From assembly GCF_001642995.1 (NCBI RefSeq), contig NZ_LOHS01000048.1, positions 1 to 64,000 on the forward strand: a DNA stretch of 64,000 nucleotides, written 5' to 3'. Below, in pieces: positions 39,404 through 53,317 of this stretch (within the stretch, counting starts at the first letter, position 1; each line of letters opens with the position of its first letter). Under the pieces are notes generated by a model. It was not told the DNA's origin. It ran no database searches and saw only the letters and a list, made by a program, of their open reading frames with translations. The DNA is from Streptomyces jeddahensis (GTDB taxonomy: Bacteria > Actinomycetota > Actinomycetes > Streptomycetales > Streptomycetaceae). The translations under genes and the position numbers were made by a program.

Positions 39404-40618
39404 ATGGCCGTACGACTCCCCCACCCCCACCGCCACGACGTGCGGATCGCGCTCGGCGGGCTGCTCGGCGGACTCCTTCTGTACGGCGTCGGCCTCGGCC
39501 TCCGGGCCGCCGACGACCCGATCGTGCTGTGGTCCGACAGCCGGGTGCTGCTGGTGCCGCTCGTGGTGATGGCGGGTTGCGAGCTGCTGCGCCGGACCAT
39601 GCCTCGTACGGGTCTGCTGATCGGCACGGCCGCGGTGATCGCCGATTACCTCACCCGGGGCAGCCTGGCCACGGTCCTGATGTTCACGGACCTCATGTAC
39701 GCGGCGGTGCTGTACGGCCCTCCGGCCTCCGCCCGGCGCATCCCGTGGATCACCGGACTGCTGACGGTGGCGGGCACGGTGGTGCCCCTGGCCGTCTGGC
39801 GCGAGCCGGAGGCTCTGCTGGTCGGCGTGGTCGTGGGCCTGGTCGCGCTGATGCCCGCCGCCACCGGCTGGATCGTCCGCAACCACCGCGACACGGCCGC
39901 CGCCGAGCGCCTGCGGGCCGAGCAGACCGCTTTGCTCGCCGAGATGGACCGCACCCAGGCCGTCACCGCCGAACGTGCCCGTATGGCCCGGGAGTTGCAC
40001 GACATGGTGGCCAACCACCTGTCCGCGATCGCCATCCACTCCACGGCAGCGCTCTCGCTGGACGACCCGGGCACCTCGAAGGAGGCTCTCTCCGTCATCC
40101 GCGAGAACAGCGTCGAGGGACTGGCCGAGATGCGGCGGCTGATCGGCATCCTGCGGGACGGCAGCGGCGAGAGGGCCCCGGCCGCGGCCCCCACCCTCGA
40201 TGGTCTCGGCGCGCTGGTGGAGGGCGCGTGCACCAACGGCCTCGACGTCACGCTCGACGCCGCGCACGGGAAGCTCCCGGCCCCGGTGGAGCTCGCCGCG
40301 TACCGGATCGTCCAGGAGTCCCTGACCAACGCCCTCAAGCACGCGTCCGCCGGCCGGGTCGTCGTGACGCTCACCCCACTCGACGCATCGCTCACGGTGC
40401 GGGTGACCAGCCCGTACGGCGGCGACGGCGGCGCGCCTCGCGCACCCGGCTCCGGGGCCGGGCTCGTCGGCATGCGGGAGCGGACCGCGTTACTGGGCGG
40501 CAGCTTCGAGGCCGGGCCCGAGGACTCGCCCGACGGCAAGGTCTGGTCCGTACGCGCCACACTGCCCATCGCCCAAGGACCGCCGATCGCCCAAGGCCCG
40601 CAGGGAGGTACCGCATGA
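39404..40618 (+). CDS. Sensor histidine kinase, NarL-partner type
   Basis: 404 aa. Four to five transmembrane helices occupy the first 150 residues. HisKA_3 follows (ERARMARELHDMVANHLSAI, His is the phosphorylation site) and HATPase_c (IVQESLTNALKHA, GAGLVGMRERTALLGG). No extracytoplasmic domain is evident, so the signal is probably sensed in the membrane. ATG 39404 is preferred over a GTG 15 nt upstream. The stop overlaps the regulator start (ATGA). Confidence 0.92.
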   Translation: MAVRLPHPHRHDVRIALGGLLGGLLLYGVGLGLRAADDPIVLWSDSRVLLVPLVVMAGCELLRRTMPRTGLLIGTAAVIADYLTRGSLATVLMFTDLMYAAVLYGPPASARRIPWITGLLTVAGTVVPLAVWREPEALLVGVVVGLVALMPAATGWIVRNHRDTAAAERLRAEQTALLAEMDRTQAVTAERARMARELHDMVANHLSAIAIHSTAALSLDDPGTSKEALSVIRENSVEGLAEMRRLIGILRDGSGERAPAAAPTLDGLGALVEGACTNGLDVTLDAAHGKLPAPVELAAYRIVQESLTNALKHASAGRVVVTLTPLDASLTVRVTSPYGGDGGAPRAPGSGAGLVGMRERTALLGGSFEAGPEDSPDGKVWSVRATLPIAQGPPIAQGPQGGTA

Positions 40619-41256
40619 TCCGCGTGCTCGTCGCCGAGGACCAGGCCGCCGTGCGGGCCGCGTTGGTGCTGATCCTGCGCAGCGCGCCCGACATCGAGGT
40701 GGCCGGCGAGGCCGCGGACGGCGAGCAGGCGGTCGCGCTGGCCCGTGAGCTCCGCCCGGACGTGGTCCTGATGGATGTTCAGATGCCCCGGCTCGACGGT
40801 GTGTCGGCCACCCGTCAGGTGGTCGCCGAACAGCTCGCGGACGTACTCGTGCTGACGACCTTCGACCTCGACGAGTTCGTCTTCGGCGCCCTGCGCGCGG
40901 GAGCGTCCGGTTTTCTGCTCAAGAGCGCCGAGGCGAAGGACCTGCTGGAGGCCGTCCGTACGGTTGCACGCGGCGAGGGTCTGATCGCCCCGGCCGTCAC
41001 GCGGCGGCTCATCGCCGAGTTCGCCGCGAAGCCCGTATCAGCGCCGGGCCCGGACCCGTCCCTCCTGGACACCCTCACACGCCGCGAGCGCGAGGTGCTC
41101 TGCTGCCTCGGCGAAGGGCTCTCGAACGCCGAGATAGCAGTACGCCTTGAGATGGCCGAGGCGACCGCGAAGACCCATGTCAGCCGGCTGCTGGGGAAGC
41201 TGGAGCTGCGCAGCAGAGTGCAGGCGGCCATGCTGGCGCAGGAGTTGGGCCTCTAG
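40615..41256 (+). CDS. NarL/LuxR-type response regulator
   Basis: 213 aa. Receiver: VLVAEDQAAVRAALVLIL, phospho-Asp in PDVVLMDVQMPRLDGV, Lys in GFLLKSAEAKDLLEAV. LuxR HTH: LTRREREVLCCLGEGLSNAE, IAVRLEMAEATAKTHVSRLL. It is coupled to the preceding kinase. The chitinase follows 229 bp downstream but has its own promoter. Confidence 0.93.
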   Translation: MIRVLVAEDQAAVRAALVLILRSAPDIEVAGEAADGEQAVALARELRPDVVLMDVQMPRLDGVSATRQVVAEQLADVLVLTTFDLDEFVFGALRAGASGFLLKSAEAKDLLEAVRTVARGEGLIAPAVTRRLIAEFAAKPVSAPGPDPSLLDTLTRREREVLCCLGEGLSNAEIAVRLEMAEATAKTHVSRLLGKLELRSRVQAAMLAQELGL

Positions 41257-41292
41257 TCCGCGCTGCCCGGGCCCCCGCGGGAGGCGCCACAA

Positions 41293-41335
41293 TTGGTCCA
41301 GACCCCTTGACCAAAGGTCCAGACCTTTCTATTCT
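41293..41335 (+). promoter_or_regulatory. Chitinase promoter with two GGTCCAGACC repeats (DasR-like)
   Basis: TTGACC (41307-41312), 17-bp spacer, TATTCT (41330-41335). TTGGTCCAGACC (41293) and AGGTCCAGACCT (41315) flank and overlap the -35 region. Streptomyces chitinase promoters are known to carry such 12-bp direct repeats, and DasR sites share the TGGTCTAGACCA core. Confidence 0.8.
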
Positions 41336-41485
41336 CGCCGCACTGCGGTGAGCGTGTCATTTCACGACAAGTCTCGGTCCGTACGTGTCTTTTGACCGTG
41401 CGCGCCGTCGACCATGCGCGCTCACGGGCGTCGCAGGCCTGGTTCCACCCCCTTACGACCGGACCGCACCCCGAGGAGGCGCTGG

Positions 41486-42742
<1,257 letters not shown>

Positions 42743-42787
42743 TCGCGTCATCCCTTGAGACCGGCGGTACGACCGCCCGCAGACGAA

Positions 42788-42822
42788 GCCGGGGAGACAG
42801 GAACGCCCCCTGTCTCCCCGGC
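42788..42822. terminator. 14-bp bidirectional terminator
   Basis: GCCGGGGAGACAGG pairs with CCTGTCTCCCCGGC. It separates the chitinase from the convergent DUF2550 gene and is followed by TTTT on the plus strand. Confidence 0.9.
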
Positions 42823-42839
42823 TTCTCCCCTTTTAAGGC

Positions 42840-43331
42840 TCAGGCGACGTTGACCCTCTGCCCCGGCGGCGCCGCCTCCAGCCACGCCAGGAAGCCGGTG
42901 AGTGCGTCCTCGCTCATCGCCAGCTCGAGCCGCGTCCCGCGGTGCGTACATGCCAGCACGATCGCGTCGGAGAGGAGCGCCAGCTCCTCCTCGCCCTCAG
43001 GTGCGCGGCGGCCGACCACCTCGATCGCCGAGCGCTCGAGGACACGGCGGGGCCGGGGAGCGTACGAGAAGATGCGGAACCACTCGACGCGGTCGCCGCT
43101 GTACCGGGCGATGCCGTAACCCCAGCCCTTGCCGGAGGGGGTCCCGCCGGCGTCGCCGGAGACGGTGCCGGGGCCGACCGGGGCGCCCGTGTCCGGGGCG
43201 CTCCAGCGCAGACTGCAGTCGAAGGTGCCACCCGAACGCTGAATGAGCCGTCGGCGCAGCCCGAAGGCAAAGAGCCCCACCAGCACCAGCGCGATGATCA
43301 CGAGACCGCACACAACCAGAGCGAGGATCAT
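42840..43331 (-). CDS. DUF2550 family membrane protein
   Basis: 163 aa. One N-terminal transmembrane helix (MILALVVCGLVIIALVLVGL) followed by FGLRRRLIQRSGGTFDCSLR and a cytoplasmic beta-rich domain (GIARYSGDRVEWFRIFSYAP). Conserved downstream of the atp operon in actinobacteria; function unknown. ATG 43331 lies 9 nt after AGGAGG; a GTG two codons upstream is closer than ideal. Confidence 0.85.
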   Translation of the reverse strand: MILALVVCGLVIIALVLVGLFAFGLRRRLIQRSGGTFDCSLRWSAPDTGAPVGPGTVSGDAGGTPSGKGWGYGIARYSGDRVEWFRIFSYAPRPRRVLERSAIEVVGRRAPEGEEELALLSDAIVLACTHRGTRLELAMSEDALTGFLAWLEAAPPGQRVNVA

Positions 43332-43388
43332 CGGCACCGACCTCCTCGCCCCATCAGTAACGGCTCAAACAGATTGCACCCGCATTGC

Positions 43389-43439
43389 CTCAGCCGCGGC
43401 CCGGTCCGGAGTGGCACTCCAGTCCTGGCCGCGGCTGAG
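43389..43439 (-). terminator. atp operon terminator, 13-bp stem
   Basis: CTCAGCCGCGGCC pairs with GGCCGCGGCTGAG; inside the loop GGAGT/ACTCC forms a second stem. It follows the atpC stop by 23 bp. Confidence 0.82.
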
Positions 43440-43461
43440 TCACGTAATGTCGCGCGCCCGC

Positions 43462-43836
43462 TCAGCGCGCCGCCGCCGCACGCAGCCGGACTTCCGCGCG
43501 GCGCTCGGCGAAGCGGTCAGCCTCCGTCTGCGCACGCTCGAGAGCCCGCTCCGCGCGCTGGACATCGATCTCGTCGGAGAGCTCGGCGATCTCGGCCAGC
43601 AGCGACAGCTTGTTGTCCGCGAACGAGATGAATCCGCCGTGCACCGCCGCCACGACGGTCCCGCCGTCGGTCGTACGGATCGTCACCGGGCCCGATTCCA
43701 GCACACCGAGCAGCGGCTGGTGACCGGGCATGACGCCGATGTCGCCGGACGTGGTGCGCGCGACGACCAGGGTGGCCTCGCCGGACCAGACCTGGCGGTC
43801 GGCGGCGACCAGCTCGACGTGCAGCTCAGCAGCCAA
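43462..43836 (-). CDS. atpC: ATP synthase epsilon subunit
   Basis: 124 aa. N-terminal beta sandwich (LHVELVAADRQVWSGEATLV, GDIGVMPGHQPLLGVLESGP) and a C-terminal helical part (RAERALERAQTEADRFAERR). It regulates rotation and inhibits ATP hydrolysis in F1. Last gene of the operon, 214 bp after atpD; a 12-bp hairpin in that gap could lower its expression. Confidence 0.95.
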   Translation of the reverse strand: MAAELHVELVAADRQVWSGEATLVVARTTSGDIGVMPGHQPLLGVLESGPVTIRTTDGGTVVAAVHGGFISFADNKLSLLAEIAELSDEIDVQRAERALERAQTEADRFAERRAEVRLRAAAAR

Positions 43837-43987
43837 GGGTGGCTCCTCGGGTCACCACCCGGCGGTTCAGCCGGGTGTTGGGTCATAAGTCTAGTAGGGC
43901 TCGGGCGGCCAAGGCGTCCGGGCCCGCCCCGTGCCTCTCGGCCGGGGTCCGGGGATGGCCCCCGGAAGGTGAAGCAGTGGGCGTGGC

Positions 43988-44017
43988 GAGGGGGACGGGA
44001 CGCTGCCCGTCCCCCTC
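43988..44017 (-). terminator. Hairpin between atpD and atpC
   Basis: GAGGGGGACGGG with CCCGTCCCCCTC, 12-bp perfect stem and 6-nt loop, 34 nt after the atpD stop. No U-tract follows; it may act as partial terminator or RNA-stability element. Confidence 0.65.
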
Positions 44018-44050
44018 AGAAAGTCACACGACTCTGTCGAGCCGGCTGAC

Positions 44051-46413
<2,363 letters not shown>

Positions 46414-46433
46414 GAGTCAGGTCCCTTCCGTCG

Positions 46434-48026
46434 TCACTTGGCGGCAGCAGCGGGCGTGTCTTCGCCGAGCAGCTTGCCGTCCGAGGTCTCGAACTGCTTC
46501 TTGAACTCCGCGATCGCCTCGCCGACGGCCTGCAGGGTGTCGTCCGACATCTTGCCGCCCTCCTTGATGGAGGTCATGAGGCCCTGCTCCTTGCGGTGCA
46601 GGTAGTCGAGCATCTCGCGCTCGAAGCGGCGGATGTCCTCGACCGGCACGTCGTCCATCTTGCCGGTGGTGCCGGCCCAGACGGAGACGACCTGGTCCTC
46701 GGTGGCCATCGGCTGGTACTGCGCCTGCTTCAGCAGCTCGACCATGCGCTGACCGCGGCCCAGCTGGGCCTTGGACGCGGCGTCCAGGTCGGAACCGAAG
46801 GCGGCGAACGCCTCCAGCTCACGGAACTGGGCGAGGTCCACGCGGAGACGGCCGGAGACCTGCTTCATGGCCTTGTGCTGGGCAGAGCCACCGACACGGG
46901 AGACCGAGATACCGACGTTCAGGGCCGGACGCTGACCGGCGTTGAACAGGTCGGACTCCAGGAAGCACTGGCCGTCGGTGATGGAGATGACGTTGGTCGG
47001 GATGAACGCCGACACGTCGTTCGCCTTGGTCTCGACGATCGGCAGACCCGTCATCGAGCCGGCGCCCATCTCGTCCGACAGCTTCGCGCAGCGCTCCAGC
47101 AGACGGGAGTGCAGGTAGAAGACGTCGCCCGGGTAGGCCTCGCGGCCCGGCGGACGGCGCAGCAGCAGAGACACGGCGCGGTAGGCGTCGGCCTGCTTCG
47201 ACAGGTCGTCGAAGATGATCAGGACGTGCTTGCCCTCGTACATCCAGTGCTGGCCGATGGCCGAGCCGGTGTAGGGGGCGAGGTACTTGAAGCCGGCCGG
47301 GTCGGACGCCGGGGCCGCGACGATCGTCGTGTACTCGAGGGCACCGGCCTCCTCCAGCGCGCCGCGCACGGACGCGATGGTGGAGCCCTTCTGGCCGATG
47401 GCGACGTAGATGCAGCGGACCTGCTTCTTCGGGTCGCCCGAGCGCCAGTTCTCCCGCTGGTTGATGATCGTGTCGACGGCCAGGGCGGTCTTGCCGGTCT
47501 GGCGGTCGCCGATGATCAGCTGACGCTGACCGCGGCCGATCGGGGTCATCGCGTCGACGGCCTTGTAGCCGGTCTCCATCGGCTCGTGCACCGACTTGCG
47601 CTGCATGACCGTGGGGGCCTGCAGCTCGAGGGCGCGGCGGCCGGTGGTCGCGATCTCGCCGAGGCCGTCGATCGGGTTGCCGAGCGGGTCGACGACGCGG
47701 CCGAGGTAGCCCTCGCCCACGGCGACGGACAGGACCTCGCCGGTACGGGTGACCTGCTGACCCTCCTCGATGCCGCTGAACTCACCGAGGACGATGGCAC
47801 CGATCTCGCGCTCCTCGAGGTTGAGGGCGAGGCCGAGGGTGCCGTCCTCGAACTTCAGCAGTTCGTTGGCCATGGCCGAGGGCAGGCCCTCGACCTTCGC
47901 GATGCCGTCGCCGGCAAGGGTGACCGTACCGACCTCCTCGCGCGAGGCCGCGTCCGGCTTGTACGACTGGACAAAGTTCTCCAGCGCGTCCCGGATCTCC
48001 TCCGGCCGGATCGTGAGCTCCGCCAT
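46434..48026 (-). CDS. atpA: ATP synthase alpha subunit
   Basis: 530 aa, the regulatory nucleotide-binding F1 subunit. Walker [16 protein letters not shown], then [20 protein letters not shown] with Walker B, and the arginine finger region [20 protein letters not shown]. Complete N-terminal [18 protein letters not shown] 134-bp gap before it holds a hairpin. Confidence 0.98.
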   Translation of the reverse strand: MAELTIRPEEIRDALENFVQSYKPDAASREEVGTVTLAGDGIAKVEGLPSAMANELLKFEDGTLGLALNLEEREIGAIVLGEFSGIEEGQQVTRTGEVLSVAVGEGYLGRVVDPLGNPIDGLGEIATTGRRALELQAPTVMQRKSVHEPMETGYKAVDAMTPIGRGQRQLIIGDRQTGKTALAVDTIINQRENWRSGDPKKQVRCIYVAIGQKGSTIASVRGALEEAGALEYTTIVAAPASDPAGFKYLAPYTGSAIGQHWMYEGKHVLIIFDDLSKQADAYRAVSLLLRRPPGREAYPGDVFYLHSRLLERCAKLSDEMGAGSMTGLPIVETKANDVSAFIPTNVISITDGQCFLESDLFNAGQRPALNVGISVSRVGGSAQHKAMKQVSGRLRVDLAQFRELEAFAAFGSDLDAASKAQLGRGQRMVELLKQAQYQPMATEDQVVSVWAGTTGKMDDVPVEDIRRFEREMLDYLHRKEQGLMTSIKEGGKMSDDTLQAVGEAIAEFKKQFETSDGKLLGEDTPAAAAK

Positions 48027-48057
48027 CTGGGTTCCCTGCTCTCCTTGTTGGGCCCGA

Positions 48058-48096
48058 AGTTTCTTTGGGGGGCTCTGGGGGCTCCCCCCAGAAACT
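48058..48096. repeat. Palindromic repeat between atpH and atpA
   Basis: AGTTTCT/AGAAACT enclosing GGGGGG/CCCCCC with a CTCTGGGGGCT centre. It is similar in style to the G/C-block palindrome in icmA and would fold in the atp mRNA between the two genes. Confidence 0.75.
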
Positions 48097-48160
48097 CTGC
48101 ATTCTCTGCACGGCCCAACTCGGGCCGTAAAAACACTGCTTGTTGAGTTGGTGGCGGCGG

Positions 48161-48982
48161 TCAGCCGGCCATCCGGCGGTTCGCGTCCTCGAGGCGGTCC
48201 GCGATGCCGCCGTTGATGATCTCGTCGCCCACCTGCACCCGGATCCCGCCGAGGACCTCGGGGTCCACGTCGAGGTTGAGGTGCATCTGCCGGCCGTAGA
48301 GCTTCGCCAGGGCTGCGCCCAGACGCTGCTTCTGCCGGTCCGACAGCGGCACGGCCGAGGTGACGACGGCGACCAGGCGGTCCCGACGCTCCGCGGCGAG
48401 CTTGGAGAGGGACTCGAGTCCCGCTTCCAGGCTACGTCCCCGGGGCTGGGCCACAAGACGCTCCACCAGCCGCTCGGTCACGGCCTCGGCGCGGCCGCCG
48501 AGCAGCCTGTGCAGCAGGTCGCGCTTGGCCTGGGCGCCTGCGGCGCGATCGGTCAGCGCGGCGCGCAGCTCCGTGTTCGAGGAGACGATCCGTCCGAACC
48601 GGAACAGCTCGTCCTCGACGTTGTCGAGCGTGCCCGCCTTCTGCGCGGCGGTGAGGTCGGCGATGCTCGCCAGCTCCTCGAGCACGTCCACCAGGTCGCG
48701 CGGCTGCGACCAGCGGGAGCGCACCATGCCGGAGACCAGGTCGACGGTCTCGCCGCCCACCTGTCCGGACAGCAGGCGCCCCGCCAGCTCCGCCTTGGCG
48801 TCGCCGGACTGCGCCGGGTCGGTGAGGACCCGACGCAGCGACACCTCGCGGTCGAGCAGCGCGGTGACCGCGGCCAGCTCGTCGGCGAGCCGGGCCGCGT
48901 CGACGGACGTGCTGTCCGTCAGCGCGTCGAGACGCTCACGTGCGGCAGCCAGGGCCTCGCGGCTCGCTCCGTGCGCAGTCAT
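48161..48982 (-). CDS. atpH: ATP synthase delta subunit (long actinobacterial form)
   Basis: 273 aa, roughly 100 residues longer than the E. coli delta, as usual in Streptomyces. It joins F1 to the b-subunit stalk. The C-terminal signature reads [40 protein letters not shown]. It overlaps atpF by 4 nt. Confidence 0.95.
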   Translation of the reverse strand: MTAHGASREALAAARERLDALTDSTSVDAARLADELAAVTALLDREVSLRRVLTDPAQSGDAKAELAGRLLSGQVGGETVDLVSGMVRSRWSQPRDLVDVLEELASIADLTAAQKAGTLDNVEDELFRFGRIVSSNTELRAALTDRAAGAQAKRDLLHRLLGGRAEAVTERLVERLVAQPRGRSLEAGLESLSKLAAERRDRLVAVVTSAVPLSDRQKQRLGAALAKLYGRQMHLNLDVDPEVLGGIRVQVGDEIINGGIADRLEDANRRMAG

Positions 48983-49524
48983 CGACTTGCCTCGGCCTTC
49001 TCTTCGAGCTCGTCGAGGAAGCGGTCGATGGTGCGGCTCTGCCGAGCGTGGTCCTCGAGGGACTCACCGACGAGCTTGCCGGCCAGGGTGACGGCGAGCG
49101 TGCCGACGTCCTGGCGCAGCGTGAGCGCGGCGGCCTTGCGGTCGGCCTCGATCTGCGCGTGACCGGCGGCGATGATCTCCTCGCGCTGCCGCTGGCCCTC
49201 CGCGCGCATCTCGGCGATGAGCGTGGCGCCCTGCTCCTGTGCCTCCTGGCGCAGGCGCGCGGCCTCGTGCCGGGCCTCGGCGAGCTGAGCCTTGTACTGC
49301 TCGAGCACGCTCTGGGCCTCGGTCTGAGCGGCCTCGGCCTTTTCGATACCACCCTCGATGGCCTCGCGGCGCTCTTCCAGAACCTTGTTGATGTTCGGGA
49401 GGAGCTTCTTGGCGAGAGCACCGAAGACGATGACGAAGGCGATCAGGCCGATGACGAGCTCGGGAATCGGCGGGATGAGGGGGCTCTGGATCTCCTCAGC
49501 CGCGATATTGAGCAGTGGGCTCAT
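48979..49524 (-). CDS. atpF: ATP synthase b subunit
   Basis: 181 aa. One N-terminal transmembrane helix (PELVIGLIAFVIVFGALAKK) and a long charged coiled coil forming the peripheral stalk. The stop overlaps atpH (ATGA). Confidence 0.97.
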   Translation of the reverse strand: MSPLLNIAAEEIQSPLIPPIPELVIGLIAFVIVFGALAKKLLPNINKVLEERREAIEGGIEKAEAAQTEAQSVLEQYKAQLAEARHEAARLRQEAQEQGATLIAEMRAEGQRQREEIIAAGHAQIEADRKAAALTLRQDVGTLAVTLAGKLVGESLEDHARQSRTIDRFLDELEEKAEASR

Positions 49525-49565
49525 ATCAGTGCCTTTCGTCTAGTGGACTGGTCGTGGATCAGTGA

Positions 49566-49880
<315 letters not shown>

Positions 49881-50702
49881 TCAGTGGTGCTCGGCGAGCG
49901 CGCCCTGGATGAAGGTGCAGGTCAGGAGCACGAACACGTACGCCTGCAGCGCCTGGATGAAGAGCTCGAAGGCCGTCATCACGATGACCATGATGAAAGA
50001 GACACCGGCGTAGGCGATCCCGATGCCGTTCAGCAGGTACCAGCTGGCGATCGTGAAGAGCAGCAGCAGCGTGTGGCCCGCGAACATGTTCGCGAAGAGT
50101 CGCACGGCGTGGGTGAAGGGCCGGACGAGCAGGTTCGAGAAGAACTCGATCGTCATCGACAGCGGCAGCACCGCGCCGAGCGACTTGTCGTAGCCGGTGA
50201 AGTTCTTGAAGGCGCCGACGAAACCGTGCCGCTTGAAGGTCAGCGAGACCCACAGGATGTAGACGATCAGCGCGAGAACCGCGGGGTACGCGATGATCGC
50301 CGTCACCGGGAACTGGGCGACCGGAATGATCGACCAGAGGTTCATCATCCAGACGAAGAAGAACAGCGCGACGACCAGCGGGACGTACTTCTCGCCCTCG
50401 CGCTTGCCGAGCGTCTCGTAGACGACACCGCGCCGGATGAAGTCGTAGCCGGCCTCGGCGACCATCTGGAGCTTGCCCGGGACAACCTTCGGCTTGCTGA
50501 AAGCGGCCCAGAAGAAGCCGACGACGATGATCGAACCGAGCAGCGCCAGCAGCATTGTCTTGTTGAAGTACAGGTTGCTGTCCGCGTTGCCCCACAGGGG
50601 CTCGAACAGGAACGAGTGCAGGCCGGGAGCCGGGAATCCACAACCGTCGAAGATGTGGCAATCGGTCTCGAAGGCGAGCACCTGCGTCGGGTCAGCACTC
50701 AC
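49881..50702 (-). CDS. atpB: ATP synthase a subunit
   Basis: 273 aa with about five transmembrane helices; the essential Arg lies in PFTHAVRLFANMFAGHTLLL. GTG 50702 has AAGGAG 7 nt upstream; a longer frame upstream lacks a ribosome site. It forms the proton channel with the c ring. Confidence 0.95.
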   Translation of the reverse strand: MSADPTQVLAFETDCHIFDGCGFPAPGLHSFLFEPLWGNADSNLYFNKTMLLALLGSIIVVGFFWAAFSKPKVVPGKLQMVAEAGYDFIRRGVVYETLGKREGEKYVPLVVALFFFVWMMNLWSIIPVAQFPVTAIIAYPAVLALIVYILWVSLTFKRHGFVGAFKNFTGYDKSLGAVLPLSMTIEFFSNLLVRPFTHAVRLFANMFAGHTLLLLFTIASWYLLNGIGIAYAGVSFIMVIVMTAFELFIQALQAYVFVLLTCTFIQGALAEHH

Positions 50703-50927
50703 CGCGGGCTCCTTCAGCGTGGCGCATAGGTACGGCAACCTCGTTGTGTCGGCGCGGCGCGCAGCCGCGGTTCGGCACTGGACTGGTGTTACGGATGTGG
50801 GGGCGGCGGTTCGGCATCAAGCCTCGCGCTAGAGCAGGCGTCAGCTCAGATGCCCGCGCCCGCAGTGCCGCAGTTGGCACCGGACGATAGCAGGCTCTCA
50901 CCCGCGTCTTTATCCCGGCCCTACCCT

Positions 50928-51365
50928 TCACGACGACGGCCCCGTCTTTTCGGGCTTGCTGCCCGTCGAGGAGTCCGGTTCGACGTAGAGGATCTTGGAC
51001 TTCATGTGTGCACGCGTCTGGGCCGCGATCCACACGAGGGTGGCCACGAGGAGCGTGAGAGCGAAGGCCTTGGGGTGGAACAGGGTGGTGTCCTTGAACA
51101 CCGCCACGAAGACGAACAGCAGCAGGACCTGCGTCGCATAGAGCAGGAGGCCCATCGCCTGGAACAGGTGCGGAAGCGATTTGGCAGTGCGCTGCAGAAC
51201 GACCATCCCGATCCCCATGAACAGGATCACGACCAGCGTCGCGACGATCGCTCCGATCGCTCCCTTGCCGCCCGCGACCACACCGCTGACGACGGCGGCA
51301 ACGGCGCCGACGCCGGCTGTGGGCACAGCGGCCTGAAGGACGATCCGGGCGTCATTGGACGGCAT
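50928..51365 (-). CDS. atpI: ATP synthase protein I
   Basis: 145 aa with four transmembrane helices (AVPTAGVGAVAAVVSGVVAG, VATLVVILFMGIGMVVLQRT, LLLYATQVLLLFVFVAVF and a fourth). First gene of the operon. AtpI helps c-ring assembly in some bacteria. A 225-bp gap separates it from atpB. Confidence 0.87.
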   Translation of the reverse strand: MPSNDARIVLQAAVPTAGVGAVAAVVSGVVAGGKGAIGAIVATLVVILFMGIGMVVLQRTAKSLPHLFQAMGLLLYATQVLLLFVFVAVFKDTTLFHPKAFALTLLVATLVWIAAQTRAHMKSKILYVEPDSSTGSKPEKTGPSS

Positions 51366-51507
51366 GGAGGCGACTCCGCTCGCGGGTGGGGGCAGGTGTC
51401 GTCATGGACGAGCTTGAAACATCATCCCGGGTCGAGAGATCTCGGGCCAATGGACCGTCGCACCACGGTCCTTCGGCTCTATCCCCGGGTCTCGTGAACG
51501 GTATCAC

Positions 51508-51537
51508 AATCTATTTGATGAGGTCTTTACCTTGGAA
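51508..51537 (-). promoter_or_regulatory. Candidate atp operon promoter
   Basis: On the minus strand TTCCAA, 18 bp, TAGATT, about 143 nt upstream of the atpI start. The 275-bp gap 51366-51640 shows no other feature. Confidence 0.4.
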
Positions 51538-51640
51538 GTGTGCAGACCATCACACGTGAGTGGGATGCCGCGCGTCTGTGCAGAAATTGCGGCCGCTTGT
51601 CTGGTATCGGGGTGGTCTGCGGTGCGTTCAACGTCCCAGG

Positions 51641-53104
51641 TCAGCGGTGCGTTTCCGCCTTACGGCGGTCCAGGAAGCGGGAACGGGCGCCGATGGCCGT
51701 CGCTCCGTTGACGCCGTTGAGCCCTGCGGCCACGGGTGTCCGGTGGTCCCCCGCACCCACGGCTGCTTCGCCCGCAGCGGAATTCCCGGCGGCGCTCCCT
51801 GCGGCCACCACGCGCTCGTCCGCCAGAGGCCTGCCGGGCACCGCCTCGCCGGTTGCGGCACCTGCCTTCGCGGCTGCCGCGACCGCACAGACCACGGCGG
51901 GCTCGGCCGCCGCGTCGGCGACCGACGAGCGGCGGTAGCGGGGCGGCACGAAGCGCTCCGCCCAGCGCGGGGCGCGGGGCGTGAAGCGGGGCAGCAGCAG
52001 GAGCACCAGGCCGATCGCGCTGAGGAACACGATGACGAGCACGATCCACATGGACGCCGAGTTCACGGAGTACGCCAGAGCCCCGAACGCGATCAGCGCG
52101 GACCAGAAGTACATGATGAGGACCGCGCGGCTGTGGGAGTGCCCGATCTCCAGGAGCCGGTGGTGCAGATGGCCGCGGTCCGCGGCGAACGGCGACTGGC
52201 CCCGCCAGGTGCGGCGCACGATCGCCAGCACCAGGTCGGCGGCGGGGATCGCGATGATGGTCAGCGGCATCAGGAGCGGGATGTAGACCGGCACTGTCTG
52301 GTGCACGGCCGCCTTCTCGGATCCGGCGAACAGCTTGAGCGCGTCCGGGTCGACCTGGCCCGTGATGGAGATGGCACCCGCGGCCAGCACGAGCCCGATG
52401 AGCATCGAGCCGGAGTCGCCCATGAAGATCCGGGCCGGGTGCATGTTGTGCGGCAGGAAGCCCAGGCACATGCCCATCAGGATCGCGGCGAACAGCGTCG
52501 CGGGGGCCGCGGCCTCGAGGCCGTAGCCGTACCAGATGCGGTACGCGTACATGAAGAACGCCGCGGACGCGATGCAGACCATGCCGGCGGCGAGGCCGTC
52601 GAGGCCGTCGACGAAGTTCACGGCGTTGATGGTGATGACCACGAGAGCGACGGTCAGCAGGGTGCCCTGCCACTGGGTCAGCGAGACCGAGCCGACGCCC
52701 GGAACGGGCAGCCACAGGATCGTCAGGCCCTGCATGACCATGACGCCCGCGGCGATCATCTGCGCGCCGAGCTTGATCAGCGCATCGATCTCGAACTTGT
52801 CGTCGAGGACGCCGATGATCCAGATCAGCGCGGCGCCGGAGAGCAGCGCCCGCGGCTCGTTGGAGTTCTCGAAGACCGTGCTGAGGTTCGTCAGGTGGTC
52901 GGCGACCAGCAGACCTGCGCAGAGCCCGAAGAACATCGCGATCCCGCCGAGCCTCGGCGTCGGTTCGCGGTGCACGTCACGGGCGCGGATCTCCGGCATC
53001 GCCCCGGCCACGATGGCGAACTTCCGCACCGGGCCGGTCAGCAGGTAGGTCACCGCAGCCGTGATACAGAGCGTCAGCAGGTATTCACGCACAGGCTTCC
53101 CCAC
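51641..53104 (-). CDS. MraY/WecA-like undecaprenyl-phosphate GlcNAc-1-phosphate transferase
   Basis: 487 aa with about eleven transmembrane helices. Catalytic motifs: GGIAMFFGL, VLDDKFEID (metal), NFVDGLDGLAAGM, GDSGSMLIGL and RGHLHHRLLEIGHS. It starts lipid-linked cell-wall polymer synthesis by transferring GlcNAc-1-P to the polyprenyl carrier. The last 100 residues are an Ala-rich, low-complexity cytoplasmic tail. Conserved upstream of the atp operon. Confidence 0.9.
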   Translation of the reverse strand: MGKPVREYLLTLCITAAVTYLLTGPVRKFAIVAGAMPEIRARDVHREPTPRLGGIAMFFGLCAGLLVADHLTNLSTVFENSNEPRALLSGAALIWIIGVLDDKFEIDALIKLGAQMIAAGVMVMQGLTILWLPVPGVGSVSLTQWQGTLLTVALVVITINAVNFVDGLDGLAAGMVCIASAAFFMYAYRIWYGYGLEAAAPATLFAAILMGMCLGFLPHNMHPARIFMGDSGSMLIGLVLAAGAISITGQVDPDALKLFAGSEKAAVHQTVPVYIPLLMPLTIIAIPAADLVLAIVRRTWRGQSPFAADRGHLHHRLLEIGHSHSRAVLIMYFWSALIAFGALAYSVNSASMWIVLVIVFLSAIGLVLLLLPRFTPRAPRWAERFVPPRYRRSSVADAAAEPAVVCAVAAAAKAGAATGEAVPGRPLADERVVAAGSAAGNSAAGEAAVGAGDHRTPVAAGLNGVNGATAIGARSRFLDRRKAETHR

Positions 53105-53317
53105 AGGTATCGCTGGCCATCACAGCCCCACACCCTAGCTTCGCCCGCATACGGTGGAGGACCTCCGGGTAGCGAGAATGGTTGCACGAGTGACGGGTCA
53201 CGCGTGGGCGCCTACCCGTCTTCGGCGCCGATACGGGCGGAATCTCCGGGCCGACGCGGCGGACCGGCCGACGCGGCTGCGATGAGCCCGCCCCTGGTCA
53301 GCGGGCGGTGCGCGTCC

